Origin: Prochlorococcus sp. AG-363-B04
GTDB lineage: Bacteria; Cyanobacteriota; Cyanobacteriia; PCC-6307; Cyanobiaceae
Length of the DNA stretch: 64,000 nucleotides
Assembly: GCA_003278465.1 (NCBI GenBank)
Contig: QCFC01000008.1
Coordinates: forward strand, 20,878 to 84,877
Direction of reading: 5' to 3'
A program made the translations under genes and the position numbers. A model generated the notes under the pieces. That model searched no databases. It saw nothing but the letters and a program-made list of their open reading frames with translations, and had not been told where the DNA came from. Shown here piece by piece: positions 46,459-56,200 of this stretch (the first letter of the stretch is position 1; each line of letters starts with the position of its first letter).

Positions 46459-46641
46459 AAAGACTTAGGGGTTGATTAAATCGTAAGGGCTTTTGATGAG
46501 ACATCCACTTGTTTTAAGTAGTGGGTTTCATAAAAAAAGTAGAAACAACATGAAAAATTGGAGTAGAAAAGGGTTTCGAGCTCTTTGCTTGCTTGAATAA
46601 GGGAATGGATGAGGTCTTAATTGTTTAAGGAGAGAGTGAGT

Positions 46642-47322
46642 ATGCATCTTTTGATTGTTGCGGCAGGAAGCGGAAGTCGAATGGGGGCTAAAGGTAATAA
46701 GTTGTTATTGCCTTTAGCAGGAAGTCCTGTCCTTGCATGGACCTTGGATGCTGCTATGAATGCTGAGTCAATTACTTGGATAGGAGTAGTTGGACAGCCT
46801 ATTGACCGTGAAGAAATAATGGCTCTTTCAGAAGGGGCACCTAAATCTGTTCATTGGATAGTTGGTGGTGCAACCAGACAGGAATCAGTTCGACTTGGTT
46901 TGGCTTCTTTACCACCAGAGGCTTGCAATGTGCTTATTCATGATGGCGCGAGATGCTTGATAGAACCGGAATTGTTTGATCGTTGTGCTGAAGCTGTTCT
47001 TGGAGGAGATGCTGTGATTTCTGCCGCACCTGTTATAGATACTATTAAGTCAGTCGATAGTAAAGGCTTCGTGACTGGTACCCCAGAGAGATCCTCCCTT
47101 TGGGCAGCTCAGACTCCTCAGGGTTTCCAGGTGAAACAACTTCAGGAAGCACATGTTGAAGCTCAATTAAAAGGCTGGTCTGTCACAGATGATGCTTCTC
47201 TTTATGAACGTCTTGAGTGGCCAGTGAAGGTTTTGGAATCAGCACCTTCAAATTTAAAGGTCACAACTCCTTTTGATCTCATCATTGCCGAAGCAGTGAT
47301 TGCTTCTAGGGGGAAACGCTGA
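46642..47322 (+). CDS. ispD: 2-C-methyl-D-erythritol 4-phosphate cytidylyltransferase
   Basis: The 226-residue enzyme (start ATG 46642, with AAGGAGAGA at 46627-46635 upstream) makes CDP-methylerythritol in the non-mevalonate isoprenoid pathway that supplies carotenoid, phytol and quinone chains. The nucleotide-binding signature is [23 protein letters not shown], and [11 protein letters not shown] plus [10 protein letters not shown] follow in order. The 3' end overlaps the convergent S66 peptidase gene by 17 bp. Confidence 0.94.
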   Translation: MHLLIVAAGSGSRMGAKGNKLLLPLAGSPVLAWTLDAAMNAESITWIGVVGQPIDREEIMALSEGAPKSVHWIVGGATRQESVRLGLASLPPEACNVLIHDGARCLIEPELFDRCAEAVLGGDAVISAAPVIDTIKSVDSKGFVTGTPERSSLWAAQTPQGFQVKQLQEAHVEAQLKGWSVTDDASLYERLEWPVKVLESAPSNLKVTTPFDLIIAEAVIASRGKR

Positions 47323-48205
47323 GCTCTCCCCTATTCCCGTTGAGACAAGCTTCTCTTCCAAGGGGCAAGGCAGCATTCCCGCAACAATGCCCAATTGGAA
47401 GATTCCCTACAACTGGTATTCCTAAGTCTTGTGTGCGCTCTTTAAGGATTTGATTTAGTTGAAAGGTTTCATCAGGGTGGGAATCTTCGGTATTTATGCA
47501 GTTTTGAAAACTTCCGAATGCAATGCCCGCTAATTGATGAAGTATCCCTGTTAGACGCCATTGGGTAAGCATTCGATCAATTCGATAAGGAGCTTCTCCA
47601 ATATCTTCAAAAATAAGAATTGCTCCTCTGAGATCTGGCATAAAAGGAGTACCTAATAGATGTGAAGCTACTGTGAGATTGGCAACAACCAGAGGTCCGG
47701 TTGCGATTCCAATTTTCCATGAGTCCCCTTTTAGATTAGGTAGAGGCCTTCCGAATAAGAGAGACTTAAGTCTTGATTGACTCCATTTTGGTTCTTTTGA
47801 AAGTGTTGTAAGAAGTGGGCCATGGACGTTACCATCAAAACCTGCTTTTAATCTTGCTAATAAAATTGAGGTGATATCGGAGAATCCTAGTAACCAGCCC
47901 TTCTTCCAGTTCTGTTTATTTTCAAGTAATCGTGCTGCACCCCACCCTCCCCTGGCAAAGGTCATAAGGGGGGCAGGATTATTAGGCGATAAATCTTTTT
48001 GGCGCAGATCATCCTTGCCTGCTAAGTATCCCCATCTGCGTCCTAATAAGTTATTAGGACGACAAATTAATCCCCAACTAGTTATTAGTTCTAAACCTTC
48101 ATTTAGTAATTGATTGTCTGTTAGAGCTGAACTGACACCTGCAGTAATTACTTCATCTCCTTTTCTAAGAGGTAAGGCAATCGTATGAGAACTTAGATAA
48201 GACAT
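47306..48205 (-). CDS. LD-carboxypeptidase (peptidase family S66)
   Basis: The 299-residue serine peptidase is of the LdcA/MccF family. The nucleophile lies in [13 protein letters not shown] (GxSD), and [11 protein letters not shown] N-terminal and [32 protein letters not shown]-terminal segments carry the Glu and His partners in the family. LdcA cleaves the terminal D-Ala of murein tetrapeptides during wall recycling. It is five bases downstream of the UbiA gene, suggesting one transcript, and convergent with ispD. Confidence 0.87.
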   Translation of the reverse strand: MSYLSSHTIALPLRKGDEVITAGVSSALTDNQLLNEGLELITSWGLICRPNNLLGRRWGYLAGKDDLRQKDLSPNNPAPLMTFARGGWGAARLLENKQNWKKGWLLGFSDITSILLARLKAGFDGNVHGPLLTTLSKEPKWSQSRLKSLLFGRPLPNLKGDSWKIGIATGPLVVANLTVASHLLGTPFMPDLRGAILIFEDIGEAPYRIDRMLTQWRLTGILHQLAGIAFGSFQNCINTEDSHPDETFQLNQILKERTQDLGIPVVGNLPIGHCCGNAALPLGREACLNGNRGELSVSP

Positions 48206-48210
48206 TTGGA

Positions 48211-49107
48211 TTAGATTATTCTCCCAATAATTAATCCCAATAGTAATAACGAGCCAAGTTTGACTTGATTTTGAAAATGTTTACCATAAAAAGAGGTCGA
48301 ATTATTTGCATTTCTCAAGATCCAAATCTGATATTGCATTCCTAAAGTTGCTATTAACCAGAAGGGCCAAAAAATGATACCTATCAAAGCTTTAATGGCT
48401 GCAATCCCAAGTAATAAGCAAGTCAAGGCATAGCTAAAAGAAACAATAATTAAAGCATTTTCGCCCAAAGTTATCGCACTACTATTAAGACCTAGCTTTG
48501 CATCATCTTGTCTGTCTGACATTGCATAAATTGTGTCAAAACCAAATGTCCATGACAACGTAGCTAACCAACTACATAAAAGGGGTAAACCTCCATTTAG
48601 TGAGCCTTCACTTGCTGCCCAAGGGATTAGCACTGCAAATCCCCAGCAGATTGCTAGTAAGGCTTGTGGGTAGGGCAACCATCGTTTTGCTGAGGGATAA
48701 ATCAGAATGGGTGGTAAGGCAAGAATTGATAAAGCTAAGCAAGTATTTCTTCCAGGGGTAGGAATTGATATCGCTACTAGGAAACTCAACAGAAGAGTTA
48801 AACATAGAAGAATCCAGGCAGTAGAGATTCGAACAGACCCTTTTACTAGTGGTCTGTTCATGGTTCTTACAACTTGCCTGTCAATTCTTCTGTCCCATAT
48901 GTCATTAACGATGCACCCAGCCCCACTGACTAGAAGCCCGCCAGAAATAATTAATAAGATAAGGCTGCTTTCAGGAGGAGATGAAGGGGTAAGCCAAAGT
49001 GCCCACCCTGCTGGGATCAATAAAATCAACCTGCCACTTGGTTTGTTCCATCGGAGAAGTTTTGCCCATTGGATAAAGGTTTGGAAAGTCTGGTTGTTGA
49101 TCGCCAT
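48211..49107 (-). CDS. UbiA-family prenyltransferase, probably 4-hydroxybenzoate polyprenyltransferase
   Basis: The 298-residue protein has about eight to nine membrane helices. The first Asp-rich motif is NDIWDRRIDRQVVRTMNRPL, and the second is DTIYAMSDRQDDAKLG, as in 4-hydroxybenzoate octaprenyl/solanesyl transferases. In cyanobacteria this enzyme starts plastoquinone synthesis from 4-hydroxybenzoate. The N-terminal segment WAKLLRWNKPSGRLILLIPAGWAL matches the UbiA start. It is divergent from ppx/gppA. Confidence 0.88.
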   Translation of the reverse strand: MAINNQTFQTFIQWAKLLRWNKPSGRLILLIPAGWALWLTPSSPPESSLILLIISGGLLVSGAGCIVNDIWDRRIDRQVVRTMNRPLVKGSVRISTAWILLCLTLLLSFLVAISIPTPGRNTCLALSILALPPILIYPSAKRWLPYPQALLAICWGFAVLIPWAASEGSLNGGLPLLCSWLATLSWTFGFDTIYAMSDRQDDAKLGLNSSAITLGENALIIVSFSYALTCLLLGIAAIKALIGIIFWPFWLIATLGMQYQIWILRNANNSTSFYGKHFQNQVKLGSLLLLGLIIGRII

Positions 49108-49190
49108 TGTTCTTTAGGAAAGACTAGAAAGAGAGTTCTACGATGCTTTTATGGAAGGGAAAGTATTTTGGGCTTAGGGTCCATTGATTC

Positions 49191-50837
49191 ATGGCAGATG
49201 TTTTGTTAAATCACTCTGCCGAAGATGATCTCACTCGAGGATCTATGTCACCTAGGCAAGAATCCTCGAGTGAAGGGCTTCGTTGCGTAGCAGCTATAGA
49301 TATAGGAACTAACTCCACTCATCTTCTAGTGGCTTCGGTTGATCCTTATTTGCAAACATTTAATGTTTCTTTCGCTGAGAAGTCAACGACACGTTTAGGG
49401 GAGGTTGATTCTGACTCTGGGAATCTGACAGAAGCTGCAATGGAACGTACTCTTTTTCAGCTTAAACGCTTTAAGGAGCTTGCCGATAGCTATAAGGTTG
49501 AGGAGATAGTCACAGCTGCTACTAGTGCAGTTAGGGAAGCCCCAAATTGTGGTGATTTCCTTTTCCGAATAAAAAAGGACCTTAATTTAAGCGTAGATCT
49601 TGTAAGTGGTTTTGAAGAGGCAAGATTAATTTATTTAGGAGTCCTGTCTGGGATATCCTTTGGTGATAATTCTTTTTTTCTAATAGATATTGGAGGTGGA
49701 TCTACTGAGTTGATTCTTGCTGATAGTAAAGATGCAAGGGCTCTTACAAGTACGAAGATTGGAGCTGTTCGTCTTCAGAGGGATTTTATTAGAGAAGAAC
49801 CTATATCTTTACAAAGACGGAATTTTTTGCAGACATTTATTGAAGGTTCTTTAGAGCCAGCTGTAGAAAAAATTTTTCGTAGGGTTAATACAGGAGAAAT
49901 GCCTTTAATGATCGCCACAAGTGGGACGGCGATGTCTTTATGTGCAATTGCGTCTAGTGAGGATCAAAGTGCTCCAAAAAAAATGCATGGATATAAATTG
50001 TCATTAAATAAATTGGGTTTGATTGTTGATAAGTTAATTGGAATGAATCTTGAACAACGTAGGAATCTGTTGGCAATCAATAGTCGCCGTGCCGAAATTA
50101 TTGTTCCTGGTGCACTCATTTTGCAGACGGCGATGAAAATGCTTTCAGTTGACGAACTTATGCTTAGTGAAAGGGCCTTAAGAGAAGGTTTGATAGTTGA
50201 TTGGATGCTTCGCAAAGGCTTGTTGAAGGATAAGTTTGTTTATCAAAGAAGTATTAGACAGCGTACTATCGCTCATCAGGCAAGACGTTTCAAAGTTGAT
50301 GAATTGCACGCCAAAAGAGTGGCTAAACATGCTCTTAATCTTTATGAAAATACTAAAGGAGTTCTTCATCAAGACTCTGGTTCAGGATATGATTTGCTTT
50401 GGGCTGCTTCAATGCTTCATGCATGTGGCAAACACATTAACTTAGGCTCCTATCATAAGCATTCCTGGTATTTAATTCGACATGGAGAGTTACTTGGTTA
50501 TTCTCAAATTGAGCATTTAATGGTTGCTGCAATTGCTAGATATCACCGAAAGAGCTTGCCTAAAAAGCGTCATGAAGCTTGGCAAGTTTTAACAGAAAGG
50601 AAACAACGTCAAATTGTTTTGGATATGTCTTTGCTGCTTCGTTTGGCCACGGTTTTAGAGTGTCGCCCTGAGCCATCAGTGAAGCAACTTCAGGTCAAGA
50701 TGGAGAAGAAAAAAATATACTTAAAGTTGTTACCGGAAAATCCAAGTCAAGATTTAAGTCTTGAGAAATGGAGTCTTGAAAATTGTAGATTAATCACCAG
50801 AGAAGTTTCTGGAGTGGATCTTGATGTTATTATTTAG
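49191..50837 (+). CDS. ppx: Ppx/GppA family exopolyphosphatase
   Basis: The 548-residue protein has an ASKHA-fold N-terminal part with IDIGTNSTHLLVA and IDIGGGSTELILA, typical of exopolyphosphatase/guanosine pentaphosphatase. The C-terminal half (about 330-548) is an HD-like helical domain with LHACGKHINLGSYHKHSWYLI. The family hydrolyses polyphosphate or pppGpp. About 35 leading residues are non-conserved, and an internal GTG could be the actual start. It is divergent from the UbiA gene. Confidence 0.9.
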   Translation: MADVLLNHSAEDDLTRGSMSPRQESSSEGLRCVAAIDIGTNSTHLLVASVDPYLQTFNVSFAEKSTTRLGEVDSDSGNLTEAAMERTLFQLKRFKELADSYKVEEIVTAATSAVREAPNCGDFLFRIKKDLNLSVDLVSGFEEARLIYLGVLSGISFGDNSFFLIDIGGGSTELILADSKDARALTSTKIGAVRLQRDFIREEPISLQRRNFLQTFIEGSLEPAVEKIFRRVNTGEMPLMIATSGTAMSLCAIASSEDQSAPKKMHGYKLSLNKLGLIVDKLIGMNLEQRRNLLAINSRRAEIIVPGALILQTAMKMLSVDELMLSERALREGLIVDWMLRKGLLKDKFVYQRSIRQRTIAHQARRFKVDELHAKRVAKHALNLYENTKGVLHQDSGSGYDLLWAASMLHACGKHINLGSYHKHSWYLIRHGELLGYSQIEHLMVAAIARYHRKSLPKKRHEAWQVLTERKQRQIVLDMSLLLRLATVLECRPEPSVKQLQVKMEKKKIYLKLLPENPSQDLSLEKWSLENCRLITREVSGVDLDVII

Positions 50838-50945
50838 AGAAGATATAATTAGGTATTTTATTATTATCTTTTATTCAAATCTTAGATTGTTATTTGATTG
50901 GCTTGATTTATGGAGAATTATTTTTTATTTTACTTGAATAATATA

Positions 50946-51518
50946 TTAGGGATTTTTTCTAGCCTTTAAAGAAAATTCTGAGTAATTGATTGATCGGATA
51001 GATTGTTTCTTGCTTGTCCTCTCTTTTGGTATCCAGCCCTCTTTTGTAGGCTCATTAGATTTTTTGCTGGTAAAAGTTACAAGGCCAAGAGCAGATATCG
51101 CTATGATTATTGCTCCACTAATTATATAATTTCTAGGGGTGATATTAGGGATGATATCTTTTAGACTTGACAGATTAAAATTACTTCTTTCTAAAGAATA
51201 TAGGCTATTCAAAGATGATTTCCGATTAAAGCCATCGAGTTCTGAAATTAATGGTTTTGCATCGATTTCTATTCGCTCTGATACTCTTCGAACCATTGCA
51301 CGGATGTAAACAAGTTCTGGGAGTAGCTCTCTGGTCCCATTCTCTAAAGCTATTAGCTGCTCTTCACCTATTCGAAGTCCTTGTGCTATTTCTGAGATGC
51401 TAAGTCCCTTTTCTTGTCTTGCTTCTTTAAGCAAGGATCCAATTCTTTCCAGCGAAGTTGATGGCTGGGAAGTAGCCGATTGACTGGTGATAGGATCTTT
51501 TAGAGACTCTGATTTCAA
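50946..51518 (-). CDS. RodZ-like helix-turn-helix membrane protein
   Basis: The 190-residue protein has an HTH_25-type domain near residues 25-95: LERIGSLLKEARQEKGLSISEIAQGLRIGEEQLIALENG. A single membrane helix follows (about 130-152, NYIISGAIIIAISALGLVTF) and then a short basic tail. RodZ connects MreB to the wall-synthesis machinery in rods, but coccoid picocyanobacteria use a reduced set, and I cannot say that this is a true RodZ. No periplasmic domain of normal length is present. Confidence 0.75.
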   Translation of the reverse strand: MKSESLKDPITSQSATSQPSTSLERIGSLLKEARQEKGLSISEIAQGLRIGEEQLIALENGTRELLPELVYIRAMVRRVSERIEIDAKPLISELDGFNRKSSLNSLYSLERSNFNLSSLKDIIPNITPRNYIISGAIIIAISALGLVTFTSKKSNEPTKEGWIPKERTSKKQSIRSINYSEFSLKARKNP

Positions 51519-51752
51519 GAGTTCTTCTGCAAAGCCTGATGCAACGTTATATGAATGGAACTATATTGTCTAGTTATTTCTTCTGGAAAATTTAACTTTT
51601 AACTGATCTCGCCAGGTTGATTTTCTTTTTTTGAATTTTTAGCTCTTGGGGAAGAGCGGGCTTGATTTGGTAACGATTAGAAGACTGATATAGTTAATAG
51701 TAATTAATAAGAGTATGAATATTAAAGTTCAATAGATTTTGATTAAATTATT
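51519..51752. other. Intergenic region, no gene recognised
   Basis: These 234 bases separate the RodZ-like and cobM genes. A small inverted repeat GCTCTT-GGGG-AAGAGC lies at about 51642-51657, but it lacks a T run on either strand. No further gene or RNA is evident. Confidence 0.4.
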
Positions 51753-52514
51753 TTATGGTCCTTTTCTTTGCCTGAATAAGTGACTATGATCTTCTGCGTA
51801 TAACCTAGAACGTTTTCGACTTCGTTTAAGTGCAGGGCTTACTAGATAAATAGTAGTACGGATTAACTTCTGTTTTTTTGAGGTCTTTGCCATGTCCTGA
51901 AGAGGAACTATTTCTAACCATTCATCAGGCCAACTTATTCGGTAGCCAATTGCGACTGGTGTTTCTGCTGGATAATGCTTAAGAAGCTCTTCTTGTACTT
52001 CTTCAACATGCCGTGCACTTAGATATAGGCACAATGAAGCTCCTAATGCTGCAAGATCTCTAAGGTTTTCTTTGTAGGGTTTTCCGGTCCTACCAGAAGC
52101 CCTGCTTATTATTATTGTTTGTACTAGTCCAGGTATTGTTAGCTCTGCTTTGAGTGATGCAGCGGTCGCTTGATAAGCGCTTAATCCAGGAACAACTTCT
52201 ACTTCAATATCAACATCATTGAGTCTGCAAATTTGTTCAGATAAAGCTCCATAAAGACATGGGTCTCCATCGTGTAAACGCACTATTTTTTTCCCTTGAT
52301 TAAAACGGTCTATTAGTAGAGGAAGAATTTTTTCAAGTGTCAAAGAACTTGTAGGAATTATTTCACATGATTTTGGAACCATTTCAATGATTTCAGGAGA
52401 GACTAATGAATCAGCCCATATCAGAACATCGGCATTCTGAATTCTGTTTTGGGCTCTTATCGTTAGGAGATCAGGCGCACCGGGACCTGCACCTACTATT
52501 GATATGCGATTCAT
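51753..52514 (-). CDS. cobM: Precorrin-4 C(11)-methyltransferase
   Basis: This 253-residue SAM-dependent enzyme of corrin ring synthesis starts [25 protein letters not shown], has the motif [18 protein letters not shown] and [20 protein letters not shown], and IISRASGR at mid-length, all characteristic of CobM/CbiF. It methylates C-11 of the precorrin ring on the way to (pseudo)cobalamin. The ATG overlaps the lgt stop as ATGA. Confidence 0.93.
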   Translation of the reverse strand: MNRISIVGAGPGAPDLLTIRAQNRIQNADVLIWADSLVSPEIIEMVPKSCEIIPTSSLTLEKILPLLIDRFNQGKKIVRLHDGDPCLYGALSEQICRLNDVDIEVEVVPGLSAYQATAASLKAELTIPGLVQTIIISRASGRTGKPYKENLRDLAALGASLCLYLSARHVEEVQEELLKHYPAETPVAIGYRISWPDEWLEIVPLQDMAKTSKKQKLIRTTIYLVSPALKRSRKRSRLYAEDHSHLFRQRKGP

Positions 52515-53380
52515 TTTGTAGATCTTGTTCCCTTTGACATTTCAGGTAAGTTTCTTTTTCGGATATAGATCCACCAGAGTCCAATAATACCCATTGAAAT
52601 AAGCAAAAGACTAACAACTTGTGCTACGCGAATTCCCCCCTCACAAAATGGCGGTATTCCTGTCAAGCAGAGTGGATCAGTACGTAGTCCTTCAATCCAA
52701 AATCTTCCAAGGCTATATGAAATAAGATAGAAACAGGTTAAGGCACCATTTGGGAGTTTTAAAACTCCTTTTTTCCATTTAGAAAAGAGTAAAATCAGTA
52801 AGGTAAAAACAGCAAGATTCCAAATAGATTCGTATAAGAAGGTGGGGTGGAAGTACTGAATATTTGCAAACTCAGTAGGCCTATTTATATATGGAATTGA
52901 AAGTTTCCAGGGAAGTTCCGTTGGCAGGCCAAAGGCTTCATTATTAAAGAAATTTCCCCAACGTCCTATAGCCTGACCAAGAGCTACTGAAGGGAAGATA
53001 ACATCAAGAATATTCCAGAAAGACTGGCCCTTTATTTTACTGAAAATGAGTATAGAGATAGATCCTGCAATTAACGCTCCATGAATTGCAATTCCACCTC
53101 TCCATATTGCAAAAACTTCTAACCAATTTGATTTATAGTTTTCCCATTCAAAAATCACATAATATGCTCTTGCTCCAATAACAGCTGATAGTACAAGGAT
53201 TGGTAAAAGATCATTTATTAGTCCATTCTCAATTCCTCTTTGTTTTGCAAGGTGGCTGGAGAGATTTAGTCCTAAAAATACAGCTATTGCAATTAATAGA
53301 CCATACCATCTCAAAGAGAAGGGACCTAGTCGTATGATTTCAGCCCCAGGAGATGTAAAAACTACTAAAAGGGCCTTCAT
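52511..53380 (-). CDS. lgt: Prolipoprotein diacylglyceryl transferase
   Basis: The 289-residue enzyme has seven membrane helices. The signature [17 protein letters not shown] is complete, with YNRPTEF-like lumenal segment and [14 protein letters not shown] before it; the [14 protein letters not shown] start also fits. Lgt transfers diacylglycerol from phosphatidylglycerol to the lipobox cysteine, which serves the two putative lipoproteins in this window (28922 and 31297). It lies 32 bp downstream of petA and is coupled to cobM. Confidence 0.93.
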   Translation of the reverse strand: MKALLVVFTSPGAEIIRLGPFSLRWYGLLIAIAVFLGLNLSSHLAKQRGIENGLINDLLPILVLSAVIGARAYYVIFEWENYKSNWLEVFAIWRGGIAIHGALIAGSISILIFSKIKGQSFWNILDVIFPSVALGQAIGRWGNFFNNEAFGLPTELPWKLSIPYINRPTEFANIQYFHPTFLYESIWNLAVFTLLILLFSKWKKGVLKLPNGALTCFYLISYSLGRFWIEGLRTDPLCLTGIPPFCEGGIRVAQVVSLLLISMGIIGLWWIYIRKRNLPEMSKGTRSTK

Positions 53381-53412
53381 AAGAATTTTATATAACTTAG
53401 ATTATGATCTTT

Positions 53413-54345
53413 TTAGATCCCCTCAGCTGCTTGAACTTTTTCAACTTGCTTCTTCTTTAAAACTAGTAAGACTTGCGCAATAGCAACAGCTGCAAAGAAA
53501 GCAAGTAGTCCATATATTCTTATTGGATTTTGAAGGACAACTTCAATATCTAATTGACCAAATCCTCCCATATTTGGGTCATTTGTGAAAGCAGTACCAG
53601 GTTCAACATTATCTCCTTCTTTGACAATTAAAGTTGGACCAGCTGGAATTGTTTCGGAGATTGATTTCCCTTCAGTTGTTTGAATTGTTAGGAGGCTTGA
53701 GCCATCTTCATTTGAAGTAATTGCGGAAATGATTCCAGATTCATTAGAAGCAAAAATGGTATTGTTACTTTTTTCACCAGTTGGATAGACTTGTCCACGA
53801 CCACGATTCCCTCCGACATGAATTGAGTATTTTCCAAAGTTAATATTGCTATTGGTTTCTGGGTCGGGGGCAAGAATTGGGAAAACTATTTCTTTGTTTT
53901 GATCACCTGGTAAAGGTCCGACAAGAATAATATTTTCTTTATCTTCGCTGTATTGAGTGAAGTAGACACCTTGAGTTTCTTCTTTGATATTTTCATCCCA
54001 CAAATCTTGAGGAGCTAGCTTAAAGCCATCAGGAAGCATTACGACTGCTCCTACTTGCAGAGGAACATTGCTTCCATCTGCGCCTATCTCAGTAGTGCCA
54101 TTTTTGTATGGAATTTTTACTACTGTCTTGAACACACTATTAGCTCGAACTGATTGTGGAACTTCAGCCTGAGTGGTCATATGGGCCAGATGGCAGTTAG
54201 CGCAAACAATCTTTCCAGTTGCTTCTCTGGGATTCTCGTAATTTTGTTGTGCCCAGAATGGGTATGCCCAGCTTGCTGATGGTGTTAAAAGGATTGATAA
54301 GCCTAGGGAAAGAGTGAAGAGGATGTTAGTAAAAAGACGAAGCAT
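53413..54345 (-). CDS. petA: Cytochrome f
   Basis: The 310-residue precursor has a signal peptide to A27, leaving Y28 at the mature N-terminus; in the family the alpha-amino group of that tyrosine is the sixth heme ligand. The heme-binding site is C48-A-N-C51-H52. A long beta-rich lumenal part is followed by one membrane helix near the C-terminus (about 272-297, [23 protein letters not shown]). It passes electrons from the Rieske protein to plastocyanin or cytochrome c6. It lies 45 bp downstream of petC in a petC-petA pair. Confidence 0.97.
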   Translation of the reverse strand: MLRLFTNILFTLSLGLSILLTPSASWAYPFWAQQNYENPREATGKIVCANCHLAHMTTQAEVPQSVRANSVFKTVVKIPYKNGTTEIGADGSNVPLQVGAVVMLPDGFKLAPQDLWDENIKEETQGVYFTQYSEDKENIILVGPLPGDQNKEIVFPILAPDPETNSNINFGKYSIHVGGNRGRGQVYPTGEKSNNTIFASNESGIISAITSNEDGSSLLTIQTTEGKSISETIPAGPTLIVKEGDNVEPGTAFTNDPNMGGFGQLDIEVVLQNPIRIYGLLAFFAAVAIAQVLLVLKKKQVEKVQAAEGI

Positions 54346-54390
54346 GGGACGAGAAAAAGGGGGTGAGAATGATTAGTGATTTGGGTGAAT

Positions 54391-54927
54391 TCAAGTCCAC
54401 CAGGGCTTCTCGCCATTGCGGAAGTCTGTCTCTGTCCATTGGCTAACGAAGACATTATCGCTTTCTACTGAAACGTTTGCTAGAGCTAAAGATAGGGGTG
54501 CTGGACCTCTGACGACCTTGCCAGTTTGATCATATTGACTGCCATGACAAGGGCACATGAATTTATTGGCACCATTATTCCAAGGCACAACGCAGCCGAG
54601 ATGGGTGCAAATGGCATTTATCCCATAGCTCCCTATCGCATCTTCACCTTCGACAATTAAATAAGTTGGATCTCCTTTTAAACCTTGTACAAGACTGCGA
54701 TCCCCAACAGGGTGCTTAGCGAGCCAGCCGCTTGCCGTGACTGAATTACCTAATTCATCTTTTGCGCTTGTACCTCCTCCACTGCCAGAGGCTCTAGGCG
54801 GTATGAAGTAATTGACAACAGGGTATAAGGCACCAAGGGCGACCCCAGTGAGAGATCCGAATGTGAGCAGGTTCATGAACTGCCTGCGACCCATTGAGGG
54901 CACATCACTCGAAGTCATTTGTGTCAT
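54391..54927 (-). CDS. petC: Rieske iron-sulfur protein of cytochrome b6f
   Basis: The 178-residue protein has an N-terminal Tat-type anchor ([16 protein letters not shown], twin Arg at 14-15) with a hydrophobic helix and a poly-Gly hinge, then the Rieske domain. Cluster ligands are C107 and H109 (CTHLGC) and C125 and H128 (CPCHGS), with C112 and C127 for the disulfide. It oxidises plastoquinol in the b6f complex. Tat-dependent insertion fits with tatC nearby. Confidence 0.97.
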   Translation of the reverse strand: MTQMTSSDVPSMGRRQFMNLLTFGSLTGVALGALYPVVNYFIPPRASGSGGGTSAKDELGNSVTASGWLAKHPVGDRSLVQGLKGDPTYLIVEGEDAIGSYGINAICTHLGCVVPWNNGANKFMCPCHGSQYDQTGKVVRGPAPLSLALANVSVESDNVFVSQWTETDFRNGEKPWWT

Positions 54928-55042
54928 TAGGGATGTTCCACCTGCTCACAATTGAGTCCATTATGGACTGTGAAGGTTCTGCCACGCTTTATGAAAACAA
55001 GTTTTCCAAAGCTTTTGAAGCCTAAATCCTTTGTTTTCCCTT

Positions 55043-55375
55043 ATGAGTATTGATTTTTCTTCGCCTCTTGTTGTAGATGAGGTGATTGCTTGTTTGCTTG
55101 ATCGTTGGAAAGTCACCTATGACATGCAATTAGTAGTACGAAGAAAAAAGGTTTATCTCCATGTCATGTGGGCTTATCTAGAACAGCAGTCATTTCCCCT
55201 TGATGAAGATTCTTATAGAGCTCATCTTGGACAAGTTTTGGAAGTTATAAATCGACTGGGGTTGGCTAATGAGGTTAGGGAGTGGCTTGCTAATACCCCG
55301 CAAAAACCAAGATTAGGTAAGGCTCTTAGTCTGCCTTTGAAGGCGACTAATGGGCTGGAGGAGTTTCTTCTATGA
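55043..55375 (+). CDS. DUF3067 protein
   Basis: This 110-residue soluble protein matches the DUF3067 family of cyanobacteria and plastids: LVVDEVIACLLDRWKVTYDMQLVVRRKKVYLHVMWAYLEQ, then HLGQVLEVINRLG. No catalytic site is known. It is divergent from petC and overlaps the convergent tatC gene by 29 bp. The family co-occurs with photosynthetic electron-transfer genes, which suggests a role in cytochrome or photosystem biogenesis, but that is inference. Confidence 0.85.
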   Translation: MSIDFSSPLVVDEVIACLLDRWKVTYDMQLVVRRKKVYLHVMWAYLEQQSFPLDEDSYRAHLGQVLEVINRLGLANEVREWLANTPQKPRLGKALSLPLKATNGLEEFLL

Positions 55376-56168
55376 ATTGTTGAGCAAGAGCTACTAGACC
55401 TACGCCAATAAGAAATAAAAAAGTTATTGCTCCAGCAAGGAGAAGCATTGTTATGGGATCTGTTGAAGGTGTCAGAACAGCCCCTGCGATTGAAGCAGAA
55501 ATAACTACCCATCTCCATGCAGAGATCATTTGTTTCCATTTCACTAACCCCAAAACACCTAATAGAAGTTGAAGTACAGGTACCTGAAAGGCAAGACCTG
55601 TAGCAAGGATTAAGAGGAGTACAAAATCTAAGTAGCGCTCGATTGACCAAAGTGGCTCTACTACATCAGCACCATAATTAACTAGAAATTTCAAAGCAGC
55701 AGGTACCAGTGCCCACCATGAGAAAACAAGACCAATAATAAATAAAAAAGCTGATCCAGCTACTGCTGGAGCTATTAATGCTTTTTCTTTTGTGGTAAGA
55801 CCTGGCAAGACAAATGCAAGGCATTGATAAAGAATGTATGGAAGAGCAATAATTAGACCTGCATAACCTGCAACTTTGATTGAGACAAAAAGAAATTCCC
55901 CTGGGGCAAGTTGAAGAAATCGAATCTGACCTGCTGGAGCTTCCAGCAGTCTTACAAGTGGCTTTACAAAGATAAGGCAACCTAAAGCTGCAATTACAAC
56001 ACTTATGAGACTCCGAAGGATTCGCTGACGTAATTCCTCAAAGTGATCTACCAAAGGCATCTCAGCATTGTTTTTTAAGCCAGAGTTCTTGATAGCACTA
56101 GGGATCTTTATCGGTGCTGGAGACCGAGGAAAAGATCTGGTTTGTTTCTCGTTATCAGGACTATTCAA
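55347..56168 (-). CDS. tatC: Sec-independent translocase TatC
   Basis: The 273-residue protein has six membrane helices. The N-terminal cytoplasmic signature is MPLVDHFEELRQRILRSL, which binds twin-arginine signal peptides, and PLVRLLEAPAG and SWWALVPAALKFLVNYG follow. It translocates folded proteins across the thylakoid or plasma membrane; PetC in this window carries a twin-arginine anchor. The 3' end overlaps DUF3067 by 29 bp on the opposite strand. Confidence 0.94.
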   Translation of the reverse strand: MNSPDNEKQTRSFPRSPAPIKIPSAIKNSGLKNNAEMPLVDHFEELRQRILRSLISVVIAALGCLIFVKPLVRLLEAPAGQIRFLQLAPGEFLFVSIKVAGYAGLIIALPYILYQCLAFVLPGLTTKEKALIAPAVAGSAFLFIIGLVFSWWALVPAALKFLVNYGADVVEPLWSIERYLDFVLLLILATGLAFQVPVLQLLLGVLGLVKWKQMISAWRWVVISASIAGAVLTPSTDPITMLLLAGAITFLFLIGVGLVALAQQFIEETPPAH

Positions 56169-56200
56169 ACAGTCAAAAATTATTCCTCTAAGGCTAAGGG

